In this document: piece by piece, positions 34,359 to 42,888 of the stretch
Layout: each line of letters opens with the position of its first letter
How positions within the stretch are numbered: position 1 is the first letter of the stretch
DNA from: JACMLD01 sp033761915
GTDB lineage: Bacteria > Bacteroidota > Bacteroidia > Chitinophagales > Chitinophagaceae
Assembly (NCBI GenBank): GCA_033761915.1
Contig: JANRMC010000156.1
Span: 1 to 64,000 of the forward strand
DNA length: 64,000 nucleotides
Direction of reading: 5' to 3'
The notes under the pieces: model-generated
Databases searched by the model: none
Seen by the model: only the letters and a program-made list of their open reading frames with translations
Told to the model about the DNA's origin: nothing
Translations under genes and position numbers: made by a program

Positions 34359-37300
34359 ATGGAGCAAAAAAAGTACTGGCAAAGCTTCGGTGAGTTTACA
34401 AACTCTGAGTCTTTTCAAAAGAAACAGCAGGATGAATTTCAGGAAGAAAGCATGGCAGAAAGTTTGGGAGAGTTGGCAAATGCCAATACCCCCCGCAGAG
34501 ACTTTTTGAAGTATTTAGGCTTTAGCACCGCTGCTGCCGCTGTGGCTGCCGGTTGCGAAGTGCCCGTAAAAAAGGCAATTCCTTATGTAAACAAACCGCA
34601 GGATTTAATACCCGGCGTGGCAGATTATTATGCAACTACCTTTGTTTCTGGCGGAGACGCTATTGCTGTGGTAGCCAAAGTGCGGGATGGACGCCCGGTT
34701 AAAATTGAAGGCAATGCCCTTTCTGCCATCAACAACGGAGGCACTACCGCAAGAGCACAGGCTTCTGTATTAGATTTATATGATACCGCCCGTCTTCGTT
34801 CTCCATTGGTAAAAGGTAAAGATGGATTTGCCGCCGCTTCTTTTGAAAATATTGATAAATCAATTGCAGATGGTTTGGCTGCCGGTAAAGTGGTGTTATT
34901 AACAGCTACTGTTACCTCTCCTTCTACCAAACAAATTATTACAGAGTTTTTGGCGAAATACCCTGGTAGCCGCCATGTACAATACGATGGTGTTTCTTAC
35001 AGCGCTTTATTAGAAGCTAATGAAGCCAGCTATGGAAAAAGAGCCATCCCTTCTTATCAGTTTGATAAAGCCAAAGTAATTGTGAGTTTGGGTGCCGACT
35101 TTTTAGGTACCTGGCTGAATTCAGTAGAATACCAGCGTGGTTATGCTGCTGGCAGAAAAATTAATCCGTCTAACCCTGAAATGAGCAAGCATATTCAGTT
35201 TGAGAGTATGATGAGCATGACGGGTGCCAATGCCGATGAGCGCTACACACATAAACCTTCAGAAGCAGGCGCAGTGGCAGTAGCAATATTAAATGCATTA
35301 AATGGCCAGGCTGTTACCGGCGTAAGTGATAAGGTAAAGAAGGGTGTTGAAAAAACAGTTGCAGCATTAAATGCGCATAAAGGTGCTGCTTTAGTGGTTA
35401 GTGGCAGTAATGATGTGAATGTGCAATTAGTGGTTAATGCTGTTAACGAAGCTTTAGGCGCTAACGGCACTACTGTAAACTGGGCAAACCCATTATTAAT
35501 ACGTCAGGGATTGGATAGTGAAATGGCAACCCTTGTTGCAGATATGGAAGCGGGTAATGTAAATGCATTACTGGTGTATGATGCCAATCCGGTTTATAAT
35601 TATTTTGACAGTGCACGTTTTGTAAAGGCTTTGGCAAAAGTGGCCACCACGGTAAACTTTGCAGACCGTATGGATGAAACTGCTGAACTGTGCAAATACA
35701 TTGTACCTACGCACCATTATCTGGAAAGCTGGGGCGATGCACAGGTGAAAGAAGGATACATCAGCATTTTGCAACCTACCATTAACCCATTATTTAAAAC
35801 CCGCCAATTACAGGATAGTTTATTAAAATGGAGCGGCAGCACCGTTAGCTACCACGATTATTTTAAAAACTACTGGGTAGCCAAGCTGGGTGGAGAAGCC
35901 GCGTATACCAAGCTGCTAATGGATGGTGTAAATGAACCCGCTGCTGCAAGTGCAGGCGCCGCTTACAATACAGGCCGTCTGGCAGATGCCACAGCAGCCA
36001 TTGGCAGTGCTAAAAAAGGCGGAAAATATGAAGTGGTATTGTATCAGAAAGTAGGTGTGGGCGAAGGCCGCCAGGCTAATAACCCATGGTTATTAGAATT
36101 GGCTGACCCTGTAACCAAGGCTTGCTGGGATAACTACGCCATGATTTCTCCGGCATTAGGTAAAGAATTATTAGGAATAGATATAACAGACCGCCAGCAG
36201 GCAGATACTTATGAAGTAAATCCTGAAAAGCCACAGGTAGATCTTAAAGTAGGTAGTGTTACTTTAACACTTGCTGCTATGATTGTGCCGGGTATGCCAG
36301 AAAATACCATTGCAGTAGCAGTTGGCTTTGGCCGTAGCGAAAAAGTGGGCATGGCTGTAAAAAATGCCGGCCAGAATGCATATAAACTGGCAGCTTCTAC
36401 AAACTGGAATATTACAAATGCAGAGATAGCAAAAAGCGCTGCAGATAAATACCCCATTGCTCAAAACCAAACACACGCTTCTTACGAAGGCCGCCACGAG
36501 GTGGTAAAAGAAGAGTTATTGGCGGCTTATAAAAAGAACCCCACTGCTATTTTAGATGGCAGAGAAGCTGAATTAAAGGCTTGGGGTGGTGTAAAAGATT
36601 TTGAAAAGCAAGGTACCATTTACGGCGTGTACGACAGACCCGGTATTAAATGGGGTATGAGTATTGATATGAATAGTTGTTTTGGTTGCGGCGCCTGCGT
36701 GGTGGCTTGTAATGCAGAAAACAACGTTGCGGTAGTGGGTAAAAGCGAGGTAATGCGTTTTCACGATATGCAGTGGTTGCGTATTGACCGCTACTTTGCC
36801 GGAGACCCGAATGATGCAGACAGCATACAAACCGTATTTATGCCAATGCTTTGTCAGCATTGCGATAACGCACCTTGCGAAAATGTTTGCCCGGTAGCTG
36901 CCACCAACCACAGCAGTGAGGGTTTAAACCAAATGACTTATAACCGTTGTATTGGTACCCGTTATTGTGCTAACAACTGTCCTTATAAAGTACGCCGCTT
37001 TAACTGGGCCGATTATATGGGTGCAGACAGCTTTAAAGACAACCAGAAATTTGGTACTGTAGGCGGACTGGATGACAGTGTTTTGATGATGAACGATGAA
37101 TTAACCCGCATGGTGCTGAACCCGGATGTTACTGTAAGAAGCCGCGGTGTTATTGAAAAATGTTCTTTCTGCGTACAACGTTTACAAGAAGGCAAATTAA
37201 AAGCTAAAAAAGAAAACAGAACCTTACAGGATAGCGATGTGAAAACTGCTTGCCAGCAGGCTTGTGCCGGCGATGCAATTGTGTTTGGTAATGTAAACAA

Positions 37301-37496
37301 TAAAGAAAGTGAAGTAAGCAAAGTGCGTACAGAAAATGTAAACCGCATGTTCTACTCTTTAGAAATGCTGCACGTGTTGCCTAATGTAAGCTATCTGGCT
37401 AAAGTTAGAAACAGCGATGTGCTGGCAGCTGGCGGACACGAAGAAGCGCACCAAGAAGAAAAGAAAGAAGGCGCTAAAGAAGCGGCGCATCATTAA
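34359..37496 (+). CDS. actB: Alternative complex III subunit ActB (molybdopterin-like plus Fe-S)
   Basis: 1045 residues combining a molybdopterin-oxidoreductase-like part and a four-cluster ferredoxin part. A Tat-like RRDFLKYLGFSTAAAAVAAGC (residues 48-68) lies inside a longer N-terminus. The large domain (about 100-740) keeps the fold but has no cofactor Cys/Ser motif. From about 765, Fe-S binding Cys sets appear: CFGCGACVVAC, CQHCDNAPCENVC, CIGTRYCANNCPY and CSFCVQRL...CQQAC. It contacts ActA and passes electrons between quinol and haem. The C-terminus is His/Glu/Lys-rich (HEEAHQEEKKEG). A 192-base gap holding a repeat separates it from actC. Confidence 0.93.
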   Translation: MEQKKYWQSFGEFTNSESFQKKQQDEFQEESMAESLGELANANTPRRDFLKYLGFSTAAAAVAAGCEVPVKKAIPYVNKPQDLIPGVADYYATTFVSGGDAIAVVAKVRDGRPVKIEGNALSAINNGGTTARAQASVLDLYDTARLRSPLVKGKDGFAAASFENIDKSIADGLAAGKVVLLTATVTSPSTKQIITEFLAKYPGSRHVQYDGVSYSALLEANEASYGKRAIPSYQFDKAKVIVSLGADFLGTWLNSVEYQRGYAAGRKINPSNPEMSKHIQFESMMSMTGANADERYTHKPSEAGAVAVAILNALNGQAVTGVSDKVKKGVEKTVAALNAHKGAALVVSGSNDVNVQLVVNAVNEALGANGTTVNWANPLLIRQGLDSEMATLVADMEAGNVNALLVYDANPVYNYFDSARFVKALAKVATTVNFADRMDETAELCKYIVPTHHYLESWGDAQVKEGYISILQPTINPLFKTRQLQDSLLKWSGSTVSYHDYFKNYWVAKLGGEAAYTKLLMDGVNEPAAASAGAAYNTGRLADATAAIGSAKKGGKYEVVLYQKVGVGEGRQANNPWLLELADPVTKACWDNYAMISPALGKELLGIDITDRQQADTYEVNPEKPQVDLKVGSVTLTLAAMIVPGMPENTIAVAVGFGRSEKVGMAVKNAGQNAYKLAASTNWNITNAEIAKSAADKYPIAQNQTHASYEGRHEVVKEELLAAYKKNPTAILDGREAELKAWGGVKDFEKQGTIYGVYDRPGIKWGMSIDMNSCFGCGACVVACNAENNVAVVGKSEVMRFHDMQWLRIDRYFAGDPNDADSIQTVFMPMLCQHCDNAPCENVCPVAATNHSSEGLNQMTYNRCIGTRYCANNCPYKVRRFNWADYMGADSFKDNQKFGTVGGLDDSVLMMNDELTRMVLNPDVTVRSRGVIEKCSFCVQRLQEGKLKAKKENRTLQDSDVKTACQQACAGDAIVFGNVNNKESEVSKVRTENVNRMFYSLEMLHVLPNVSYLAKVRNSDVLAAGGHEEAHQEEKKEGAKEAAHH

Positions 37497-37509
37497 TAAA
37501 TAGCAGGAG

Positions 37510-37640
37510 CCCGGCTGTTGAATAAGTATGAAGCAGCCGTTGCGTCGCACACGTGTACTGAAAAAAAATGCTGAGCAAAGAGATGCGGATGAAGGGTGTG
37601 ACACAAGGATGCTGAACAAAGAGACATAGTTTGTTACATA
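37510..37640 (+). repeat. Palindromic intergenic repeat of the CpG-poor subtype, inside the act operon (copy 11)
   Basis: The left arm GTTGCGTCGCACACGT (37539-37554) is regular. The right arm GAAGGGTGTGACACAA (37591-37606) has both CpGs changed to TG/CA. The core is short. The copy lies between actB and actC, genes of one complex. Confidence 0.75.
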
Positions 37641-37644
37641 AATA

Positions 37645-37686
37645 AAAGCTAAAAGCTAATTGCTTATAGCCTAAAGCTAAATAAGA
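37645..37686. repeat. Short AGCTAA-type repeat tract before actC
   Basis: AAAGCTAAAAGCTAATTGC, then TTATAGCCTAAAGCTAAAT, is a loose direct and inverted repeat ending 3 bases before the actC ATG. Its words resemble the core of the larger palindromic element (GCTAAAAGG, TATAGGG). Confidence 0.45.
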
Positions 37687-37688
37687 TT

Positions 37689-39140
37689 ATGGCATTACTC
37701 AGATACGAATCGCAGGTTCGTGAACCATTGGTAACTGGCGAAAAAAATTATCACCAGGTAACAGAAGATATTGTTAGGCCAATTGAAAGCAACCCTACCC
37801 GCCTGTGGTGGATTGGGTTTTTAATTTCTGTGGGCCTGCTGTTGTTTGGTGCATACAGTATTTATCGTGAGGTAACCTACGGTATTGGTCAGTGGAACCT
37901 CAATAAAACCATTGGATGGGGTTGGGATATTACCAACTTCGTTTGGTGGGTGGGTATTGGTCATGCCGGTACGCTTATTTCTGCTATCTTATTACTGTTT
38001 CGCCAGGGCTGGAGAACGGGTGTAAACCGTGCCGCTGAAGCAATGACCATTTTTGCTGTAATGTGTGCGGGCCAGTTTCCCATCTGGCATATGGGCCGTG
38101 TGTGGATGGCGTTCTTTGTATTGCCTTACCCCAATAGCCGTGGTCCGTTATGGGTTAATTTTAACTCTCCGCTGTTGTGGGATGTATTTGCGATTTCTAC
38201 TTACTTCACCGTATCATTATTATTCTGGTACTGCGGTTTAATACCCGATCTGGCTACGGTGCGTGACCGTGCTAAATTGAAATGGAGAAAGTTTATGTAT
38301 GGCTTGCTTAGCTTTGGCTGGACGGGTTCTACCAAACACTGGCAGCGTCACGAAGCTTTATCATTAGTACTGGCTGGTTTAAGTACACCACTGGTATTAT
38401 CAGTACACACCATCGTATCGTTCGACTTTGCCACATCGGTTATACCGGGCTGGCATACCACCATCTTCCCTCCTTACTTTGTGGCGGGTGCTATCTTCTC
38501 TGGTTTTGCCATGGTGCAAACCCTGTTAATTATTACCCGTAAAGTGCTGAAGCTGGAAGACTATATTACATTGGAACATATTGAAGTGATGAACAAAGTA
38601 ATTGTGTTAACAGGTTCTATTGTGGGTGTGGCTTATATTACCGAGTTATTTATTTCATGGTACGGACAAAATCCATATGAGGCTGCTGCTTTCAGAAATC
38701 GTTGGGATTTAACCACGCCTTATGCCTGGAGTTATTACCTGATGATGGGTTGTAACGTATTGGCGCCACAGTTTTTCTGGTTCTCTAAACTGAGAAGAAA
38801 TATTGTGTTTACCTTCTTTATGAGTGTTATTGTAAACGTGGGTATGTGGTTTGAGCGTTTTGTAATTATCGTTACCTCCATTTACCGCGATTACATTCCA
38901 AGTAGCTGGAGTACCTACTATGCACCTTCTATTTTTGAAGTAGGTTTTTACCTGGGTACGTTTGGTTTATTCTTTACCTGCTACTTCCTGTTTTCTAAAT
39001 TCTTCCCGGTTATTGCCGTGGCAGAAATTAAACACATACTTAAGAAAAACGGTGAAGGCTTTAAGAATAATATGGGTGCTATTGAAACGCAAAGACCAGA
39101 AGCCTTTGTGCATGAACATTCACACGATCACGGAGCATAA
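37689..39140 (+). CDS. actC: Alternative complex III subunit ActC (NrfD-type quinol module)
   Basis: 483-residue polytopic protein of the NrfD/PsrC family with about ten membrane segments. It is one of the two menaquinol-binding membrane subunits. Characteristic are the early WWIGFLISVGLLLFG, TNFVWWVGIGHAGTLISA with its buried His, and HTIVSFDFATSVIPGWHTTIFPPYF. The C-terminus is His-rich (HEHSHDHGA). The frame starts at ATG 37689, directly after an AGCTAA tract. Confidence 0.93.
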   Translation: MALLRYESQVREPLVTGEKNYHQVTEDIVRPIESNPTRLWWIGFLISVGLLLFGAYSIYREVTYGIGQWNLNKTIGWGWDITNFVWWVGIGHAGTLISAILLLFRQGWRTGVNRAAEAMTIFAVMCAGQFPIWHMGRVWMAFFVLPYPNSRGPLWVNFNSPLLWDVFAISTYFTVSLLFWYCGLIPDLATVRDRAKLKWRKFMYGLLSFGWTGSTKHWQRHEALSLVLAGLSTPLVLSVHTIVSFDFATSVIPGWHTTIFPPYFVAGAIFSGFAMVQTLLIITRKVLKLEDYITLEHIEVMNKVIVLTGSIVGVAYITELFISWYGQNPYEAAAFRNRWDLTTPYAWSYYLMMGCNVLAPQFFWFSKLRRNIVFTFFMSVIVNVGMWFERFVIIVTSIYRDYIPSSWSTYYAPSIFEVGFYLGTFGLFFTCYFLFSKFFPVIAVAEIKHILKKNGEGFKNNMGAIETQRPEAFVHEHSHDHGA

Positions 39141-39170
39141 TTTTAACTATCAACTCTAGAACTTAATAAT

Positions 39171-39773
39171 ATGGCTGTTAAAAAATTTGTAGTGGGTTGT
39201 TTTGATGATGAGGCGGTATTGTTTCCTGCAGTTAAAAGCGTACGCAAAGCAGGTTATAAAATGCACGATGTGTATACTCCCTTTCCTATTCATGGCTTAG
39301 ACCATGCTATGGGTTTGCGTGATACCAGCCTGCACACTGCCGGTTTCATTTACGGTATTACCGGTACTACCACGGCGCTTTCATTTATTAGCTGGGTGTT
39401 TACCAAAGACTGGGAACTGAATATTGGTGGTAAGCCACATTTTGCATTGCCAGCATGGGTACCCATTATGTTTGAATTAACTGTATTGTTTGCAGCCGTG
39501 GGCATGGTATTAACCTTTTGCTACCTGTGCCAGTTGGCTCCGTTTGTAAAGAAGCACCACTTTCACCCAAGGGCAACAGACGATTTATTTGTGATGACCA
39601 TTGAACTGACCGCTAAATCAAACGAGGCTGAAATTATTAATTACCTGAATAGTGTGGGTGCAAAAGAAGTGCATGTACAGGAAGCAGAAACCGGTTGGTG
39701 GTTAGGCCGATATGATAATGACCGCAAGCCTTTTGATAACATGATACGTGAAGAGCACAGCGCTACAGCATAA
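39171..39773 (+). CDS. actD: Alternative complex III subunit ActD (DUF3341)
   Basis: 200 residues with an N-terminal cytoplasmic alpha-beta domain (KKFVVGCFDDEAVLFPAVKSVRKAGY), two membrane segments (about 60-78 and 98-122), and a C-terminal FLIxL-type domain reaching TGWWLGRYD. DUF3341 is diagnostic for this subunit. Its end overlaps the upstream extension of the actE frame. It is part of a tightly packed operon. Confidence 0.92.
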   Translation: MAVKKFVVGCFDDEAVLFPAVKSVRKAGYKMHDVYTPFPIHGLDHAMGLRDTSLHTAGFIYGITGTTTALSFISWVFTKDWELNIGGKPHFALPAWVPIMFELTVLFAAVGMVLTFCYLCQLAPFVKKHHFHPRATDDLFVMTIELTAKSNEAEIINYLNSVGAKEVHVQEAETGWWLGRYDNDRKPFDNMIREEHSATA

Positions 39774-39804
39774 CCCAATTGAAAGAATTTTATTAAGAAT
39801 ACAA

Positions 39805-40458
39805 ATGAAGAAATTATTAGTACTATCCGCCTTTTTTGTAGCAATAGCCATTGCACAAAGCTGCAGCGATGTAAAGCGTAATCCTAATAATGTGTATATG
39901 CCTGATATGGCCTACAGCCGGGCATATGAAACATATGCAGACCATAAAGAACTGGCCGACTCTGGTATTTTTTATAATTCAACCCCGGTTGCTGGAACTG
40001 TTAAAAGAGGTGAAGGAGCGCATTATGAATTGTTGAAAGATACTACAGGTGGTTACAACGCTTCTGCTGCACTGCAAAATCCATTGCCTGCTTTAAGTGC
40101 AGATGATATGGTGGAGGCAGAAAGACTGTACCTGGTAAACTGTGGTATTTGCCATGGTGCTAAATTAGATGGTAAAGGTCCTTTAGTAGTAAGACCTGAT
40201 GGTTCTGATGGCCCTTATCTGGCGGCACCTGCCAATTTAATTGACCCCGGAATTAAAGAAGGTATTTACTATAAAATGAGTGAGGGTACCATGTTTTATT
40301 CAATAACATATGGAAGAAACCTGATGGGTGGCTATGCCTCACAGGTTACACCCAAGCAACGCTGGATGATTGTACATTATATTAAAAGCAAGCAAAGAGA
40401 AAAATCTGGCGCTGCAGCTGCACCGGCTGCTGCAGATACCACAAAGGCTGCTAAGTAA
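39805..40458 (+). CDS. actE: Alternative complex III subunit ActE (mono-haem lipoprotein)
   Basis: 217-residue lipoprotein cytochrome c. A signal sequence ending AIAQSC gives the lipid Cys near residue 20, then a linker and one class-I haem site, CGICH (residues about 112-116), with GKGPLVV and an MGG Met-ligand region. The C-terminus is Ala/Pro-rich. The ATG at 39805 gives the lipoprotein signal, while the upstream ATG at 39748 lies inside actD. It probably hands electrons on to the oxidase. Confidence 0.9.
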   Translation: MKKLLVLSAFFVAIAIAQSCSDVKRNPNNVYMPDMAYSRAYETYADHKELADSGIFYNSTPVAGTVKRGEGAHYELLKDTTGGYNASAALQNPLPALSADDMVEAERLYLVNCGICHGAKLDGKGPLVVRPDGSDGPYLAAPANLIDPGIKEGIYYKMSEGTMFYSITYGRNLMGGYASQVTPKQRWMIVHYIKSKQREKSGAAAAPAAADTTKAAK

Positions 40459-40492
40459 TTAAATTGATTTGAACGAAATAAATAGTCAAAGA

Positions 40493-41716
40493 ATGTCATT
40501 TGCATTAAAAGAACAATTTCAGGTAACCAGCCGTTTTAAAATGTGGTCGTACATTTTAATGGGCATTGGTATTGTATCGCTGCTGGTAGGTTTCTTTATG
40601 TATGGTGCCGGTCACGATGCCCATCATAAAGCCCGTTTTTGGAGTACTTTACTGCACAACAGTGTATATTTTCTGTTGGTGGTAAATGCCAGTATGTTTT
40701 TTGTGTGCGTTACCACATTGGCCTGGGGTGGTTGGCAAATGTCTTTCCGCAGGGTGCCAGAAGCTATTTCAACCGCTGTTATTCCTTTGGGTATTATTTC
40801 TTTAATAGTATTGGTTTGCCTGGTAGCAACAGATCCTCATATCTACCATTGGCTGCACCCACATGGTGATAAAATTTTAGAAGGTAAATCGTCTTTCCTC
40901 AACTCAGGTTTCTTTTATACATGGACGATTCTTTCTATCGGATTATGGACCATTCTGGGTATTAAAATGAGAAAGCTTTCAAGAGAGTTGGATGAGTCTC
41001 CGGTTGAATCTGTGGCAGAAGGAAAGAAATATATATTTAAAAATACGGTTTGGGCGGCCATCTTTATTGTATGGTTTGCGTTAACGGTAGCATCAACAGT
41101 GCCCTGGTTGTGGTTAATGAGCATTGATGCACACTGGTACTCTACCATGTACAGCTGGTATACTTTTGCCAGTTCATTTGTATCTGGTATGTCACTGATA
41201 GCCTTATTTGTGGTTTACTTAAAAAATAAAGGCTATCTGGAAGTGGTGAATGAAGAACACCTGCACGATTTGGGTAAGTTTATGTTTGCCTTTTCAGTAT
41301 TCTGGACCTACCTATGGTTTTCACAGTATATGCTGATATGGTATGCAAATATTCCGGAAGAAACCGTTTACTTCCTGCCACGTGTAAAAGGGCCGTATAA
41401 GTACATCTTCTTCCTGAACCTGATTATTAACTTCCTGGCGCCTTTATTAATATTAATGCGCCGCAGTTCAAAAAGAAACTATACCACAATTACCATTATG
41501 GCAGTGCTGATCATTTTTGGTCACTGGTTAGATTTTTACCAGATGGTTTTCCCCGGCAACTTTAAAGATCATGTTGAATTGAACCTGTTTGATTTTGGTA
41601 TTGCAGCCGGCTTTGTTGGTATTATTATGTTTGCTACCGGAAGGGCACTCAGCAAAAGTTCTTTGTATGCTAAAAATCATCCTTTCTTTAAAGAAAGTGT
41701 AATACATCATACCTAG
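40493..41716 (+). CDS. actF: Alternative complex III subunit ActF (NrfD-like membrane subunit)
   Basis: 407-residue polytopic membrane protein with about ten segments, homologous in pattern to ActC but shorter. Visible: MWSYILMGIGIVSLLVGFF near the start, a HLHPHGDKILEGKSSFLN-like loop (here LHPHGDK), FAFSVFWTYLWFSQYMLIWYANIPEET typical of ActF, and HWLDFYQMVFPG. It is the last act gene and is followed 73 bases later by coxB. The ATG at 40493 is preferred to the TTG at 40469. Confidence 0.9.
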   Translation: MSFALKEQFQVTSRFKMWSYILMGIGIVSLLVGFFMYGAGHDAHHKARFWSTLLHNSVYFLLVVNASMFFVCVTTLAWGGWQMSFRRVPEAISTAVIPLGIISLIVLVCLVATDPHIYHWLHPHGDKILEGKSSFLNSGFFYTWTILSIGLWTILGIKMRKLSRELDESPVESVAEGKKYIFKNTVWAAIFIVWFALTVASTVPWLWLMSIDAHWYSTMYSWYTFASSFVSGMSLIALFVVYLKNKGYLEVVNEEHLHDLGKFMFAFSVFWTYLWFSQYMLIWYANIPEETVYFLPRVKGPYKYIFFLNLIINFLAPLLILMRRSSKRNYTTITIMAVLIIFGHWLDFYQMVFPGNFKDHVELNLFDFGIAAGFVGIIMFATGRALSKSSLYAKNHPFFKESVIHHT

Positions 41717-41789
41717 AATTAAACAGAAAAATAAAAAGAAAGATTGCTATTATAATTTTAAACATTGAATTTCAAATAGAGCAGCGGTT

Positions 41790-42836
41790 ATGACAACTAT
41801 CTTCATATTAGCTATTTTATTATTAGGGTTTCTGATCACTTTTCAGATAGCCAAGGCCAGTGAGTATGTGGCAGTGTTAAAAGGTGAAAAGAAAACCTTT
41901 GAGCAAAATAACCGTATCAACGGCTTCCTGTTATTAATTTTCCTGGTTTTGGGAATGGCCGGTGTTTACTGGTGTAATGAATTGTATAAAGGAAAAATAT
42001 TGGGAGAAGCTGCTTCTGATCACGGCGTTGATATTGACCGTATGTTGTACATCTCCATTATCATTACTGGTATTGTGTTTGTGTTAACTCAGGTATTGTT
42101 ATTCTGGTTTGCTTATAAATATCAATACTCAGAAAAAAGAAAAGCATTTTACTTTCCTCATAATAACAAATTAGAGTTGGTGTGGACGGTGGTGCCTGCT
42201 ATTTTCTTAACAGTACTGGTTGGTTTTGGTTTGTTTTACTGGTATAAAATAACCGGAGATGCGCCTGCCAACGCTACTGTAGTAGAAGTTACCGGCAAAC
42301 AGTTTGGTTGGTATTACCGCTATCCGGGTAAGGACGGCGTATTTGGAAAAAAATATTATAAAAATATCAGCGATGCCAAAGACAATTCGCTGGGTTTAAT
42401 TTGGGATGATAAAGCTGCACAGGATGATATTGTGAGAGATGATAAATTAATGCTGGTGGTAAATAAGCCGGTAAAGCTGGTTATCAACTCAAGAGATGTG
42501 ATTCACGATGTGGGACTGGTACATTTCCGTATGAAAATGGACGCGGTCCCCGGCACCCCCACCACCATGTGGTTTACCCCCCGGTTTACCACTAAGGAAA
42601 TGAAAGAGAAAACCGGTAATCCTAATTTTGTATACGAAATATCCTGCGACCAGATGTGCGGTAAAGGTCACTACTCAATGCGCGGTGTGGTAGAAGTGGT
42701 TTCTCAGGCAGAGTATGATGCTTACATGATAAAGCAGGAGCCGAAATACAAAACAGCCGTATTGGATAAATTAAAAGAAGCAGCCCCGGCTGCAGATACC
42801 ACAGCAAAAGCAATTGCTGCTGTTGAAAAAAATTAA
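41790..42836 (+). CDS. coxB: Cytochrome c oxidase subunit II (aa3 type, no fused haem c)
   Basis: 348 residues: three hydrophobic segments (an extra N-terminal one, then the normal hairpin about 80-105 and 125-150) and a cupredoxin domain. The CuA site is intact: IHDVG His, then CDQMCGKGHYSM with two Cys, His and Met, where most families have CSELC. There is no CxxCH, so this is an aa3, not caa3, subunit, and the electron donor must be an ActE- or ActA-type cytochrome. The C-terminus is Ala-rich. Confidence 0.93.
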   Translation: MTTIFILAILLLGFLITFQIAKASEYVAVLKGEKKTFEQNNRINGFLLLIFLVLGMAGVYWCNELYKGKILGEAASDHGVDIDRMLYISIIITGIVFVLTQVLLFWFAYKYQYSEKRKAFYFPHNNKLELVWTVVPAIFLTVLVGFGLFYWYKITGDAPANATVVEVTGKQFGWYYRYPGKDGVFGKKYYKNISDAKDNSLGLIWDDKAAQDDIVRDDKLMLVVNKPVKLVINSRDVIHDVGLVHFRMKMDAVPGTPTTMWFTPRFTTKEMKEKTGNPNFVYEISCDQMCGKGHYSMRGVVEVVSQAEYDAYMIKQEPKYKTAVLDKLKEAAPAADTTAKAIAAVEKN

Positions 42837-42888
42837 ACAGGGCTGGTTGAACAGATTTTAAAATTGTTATTCTTAAAAGAATTTTGAT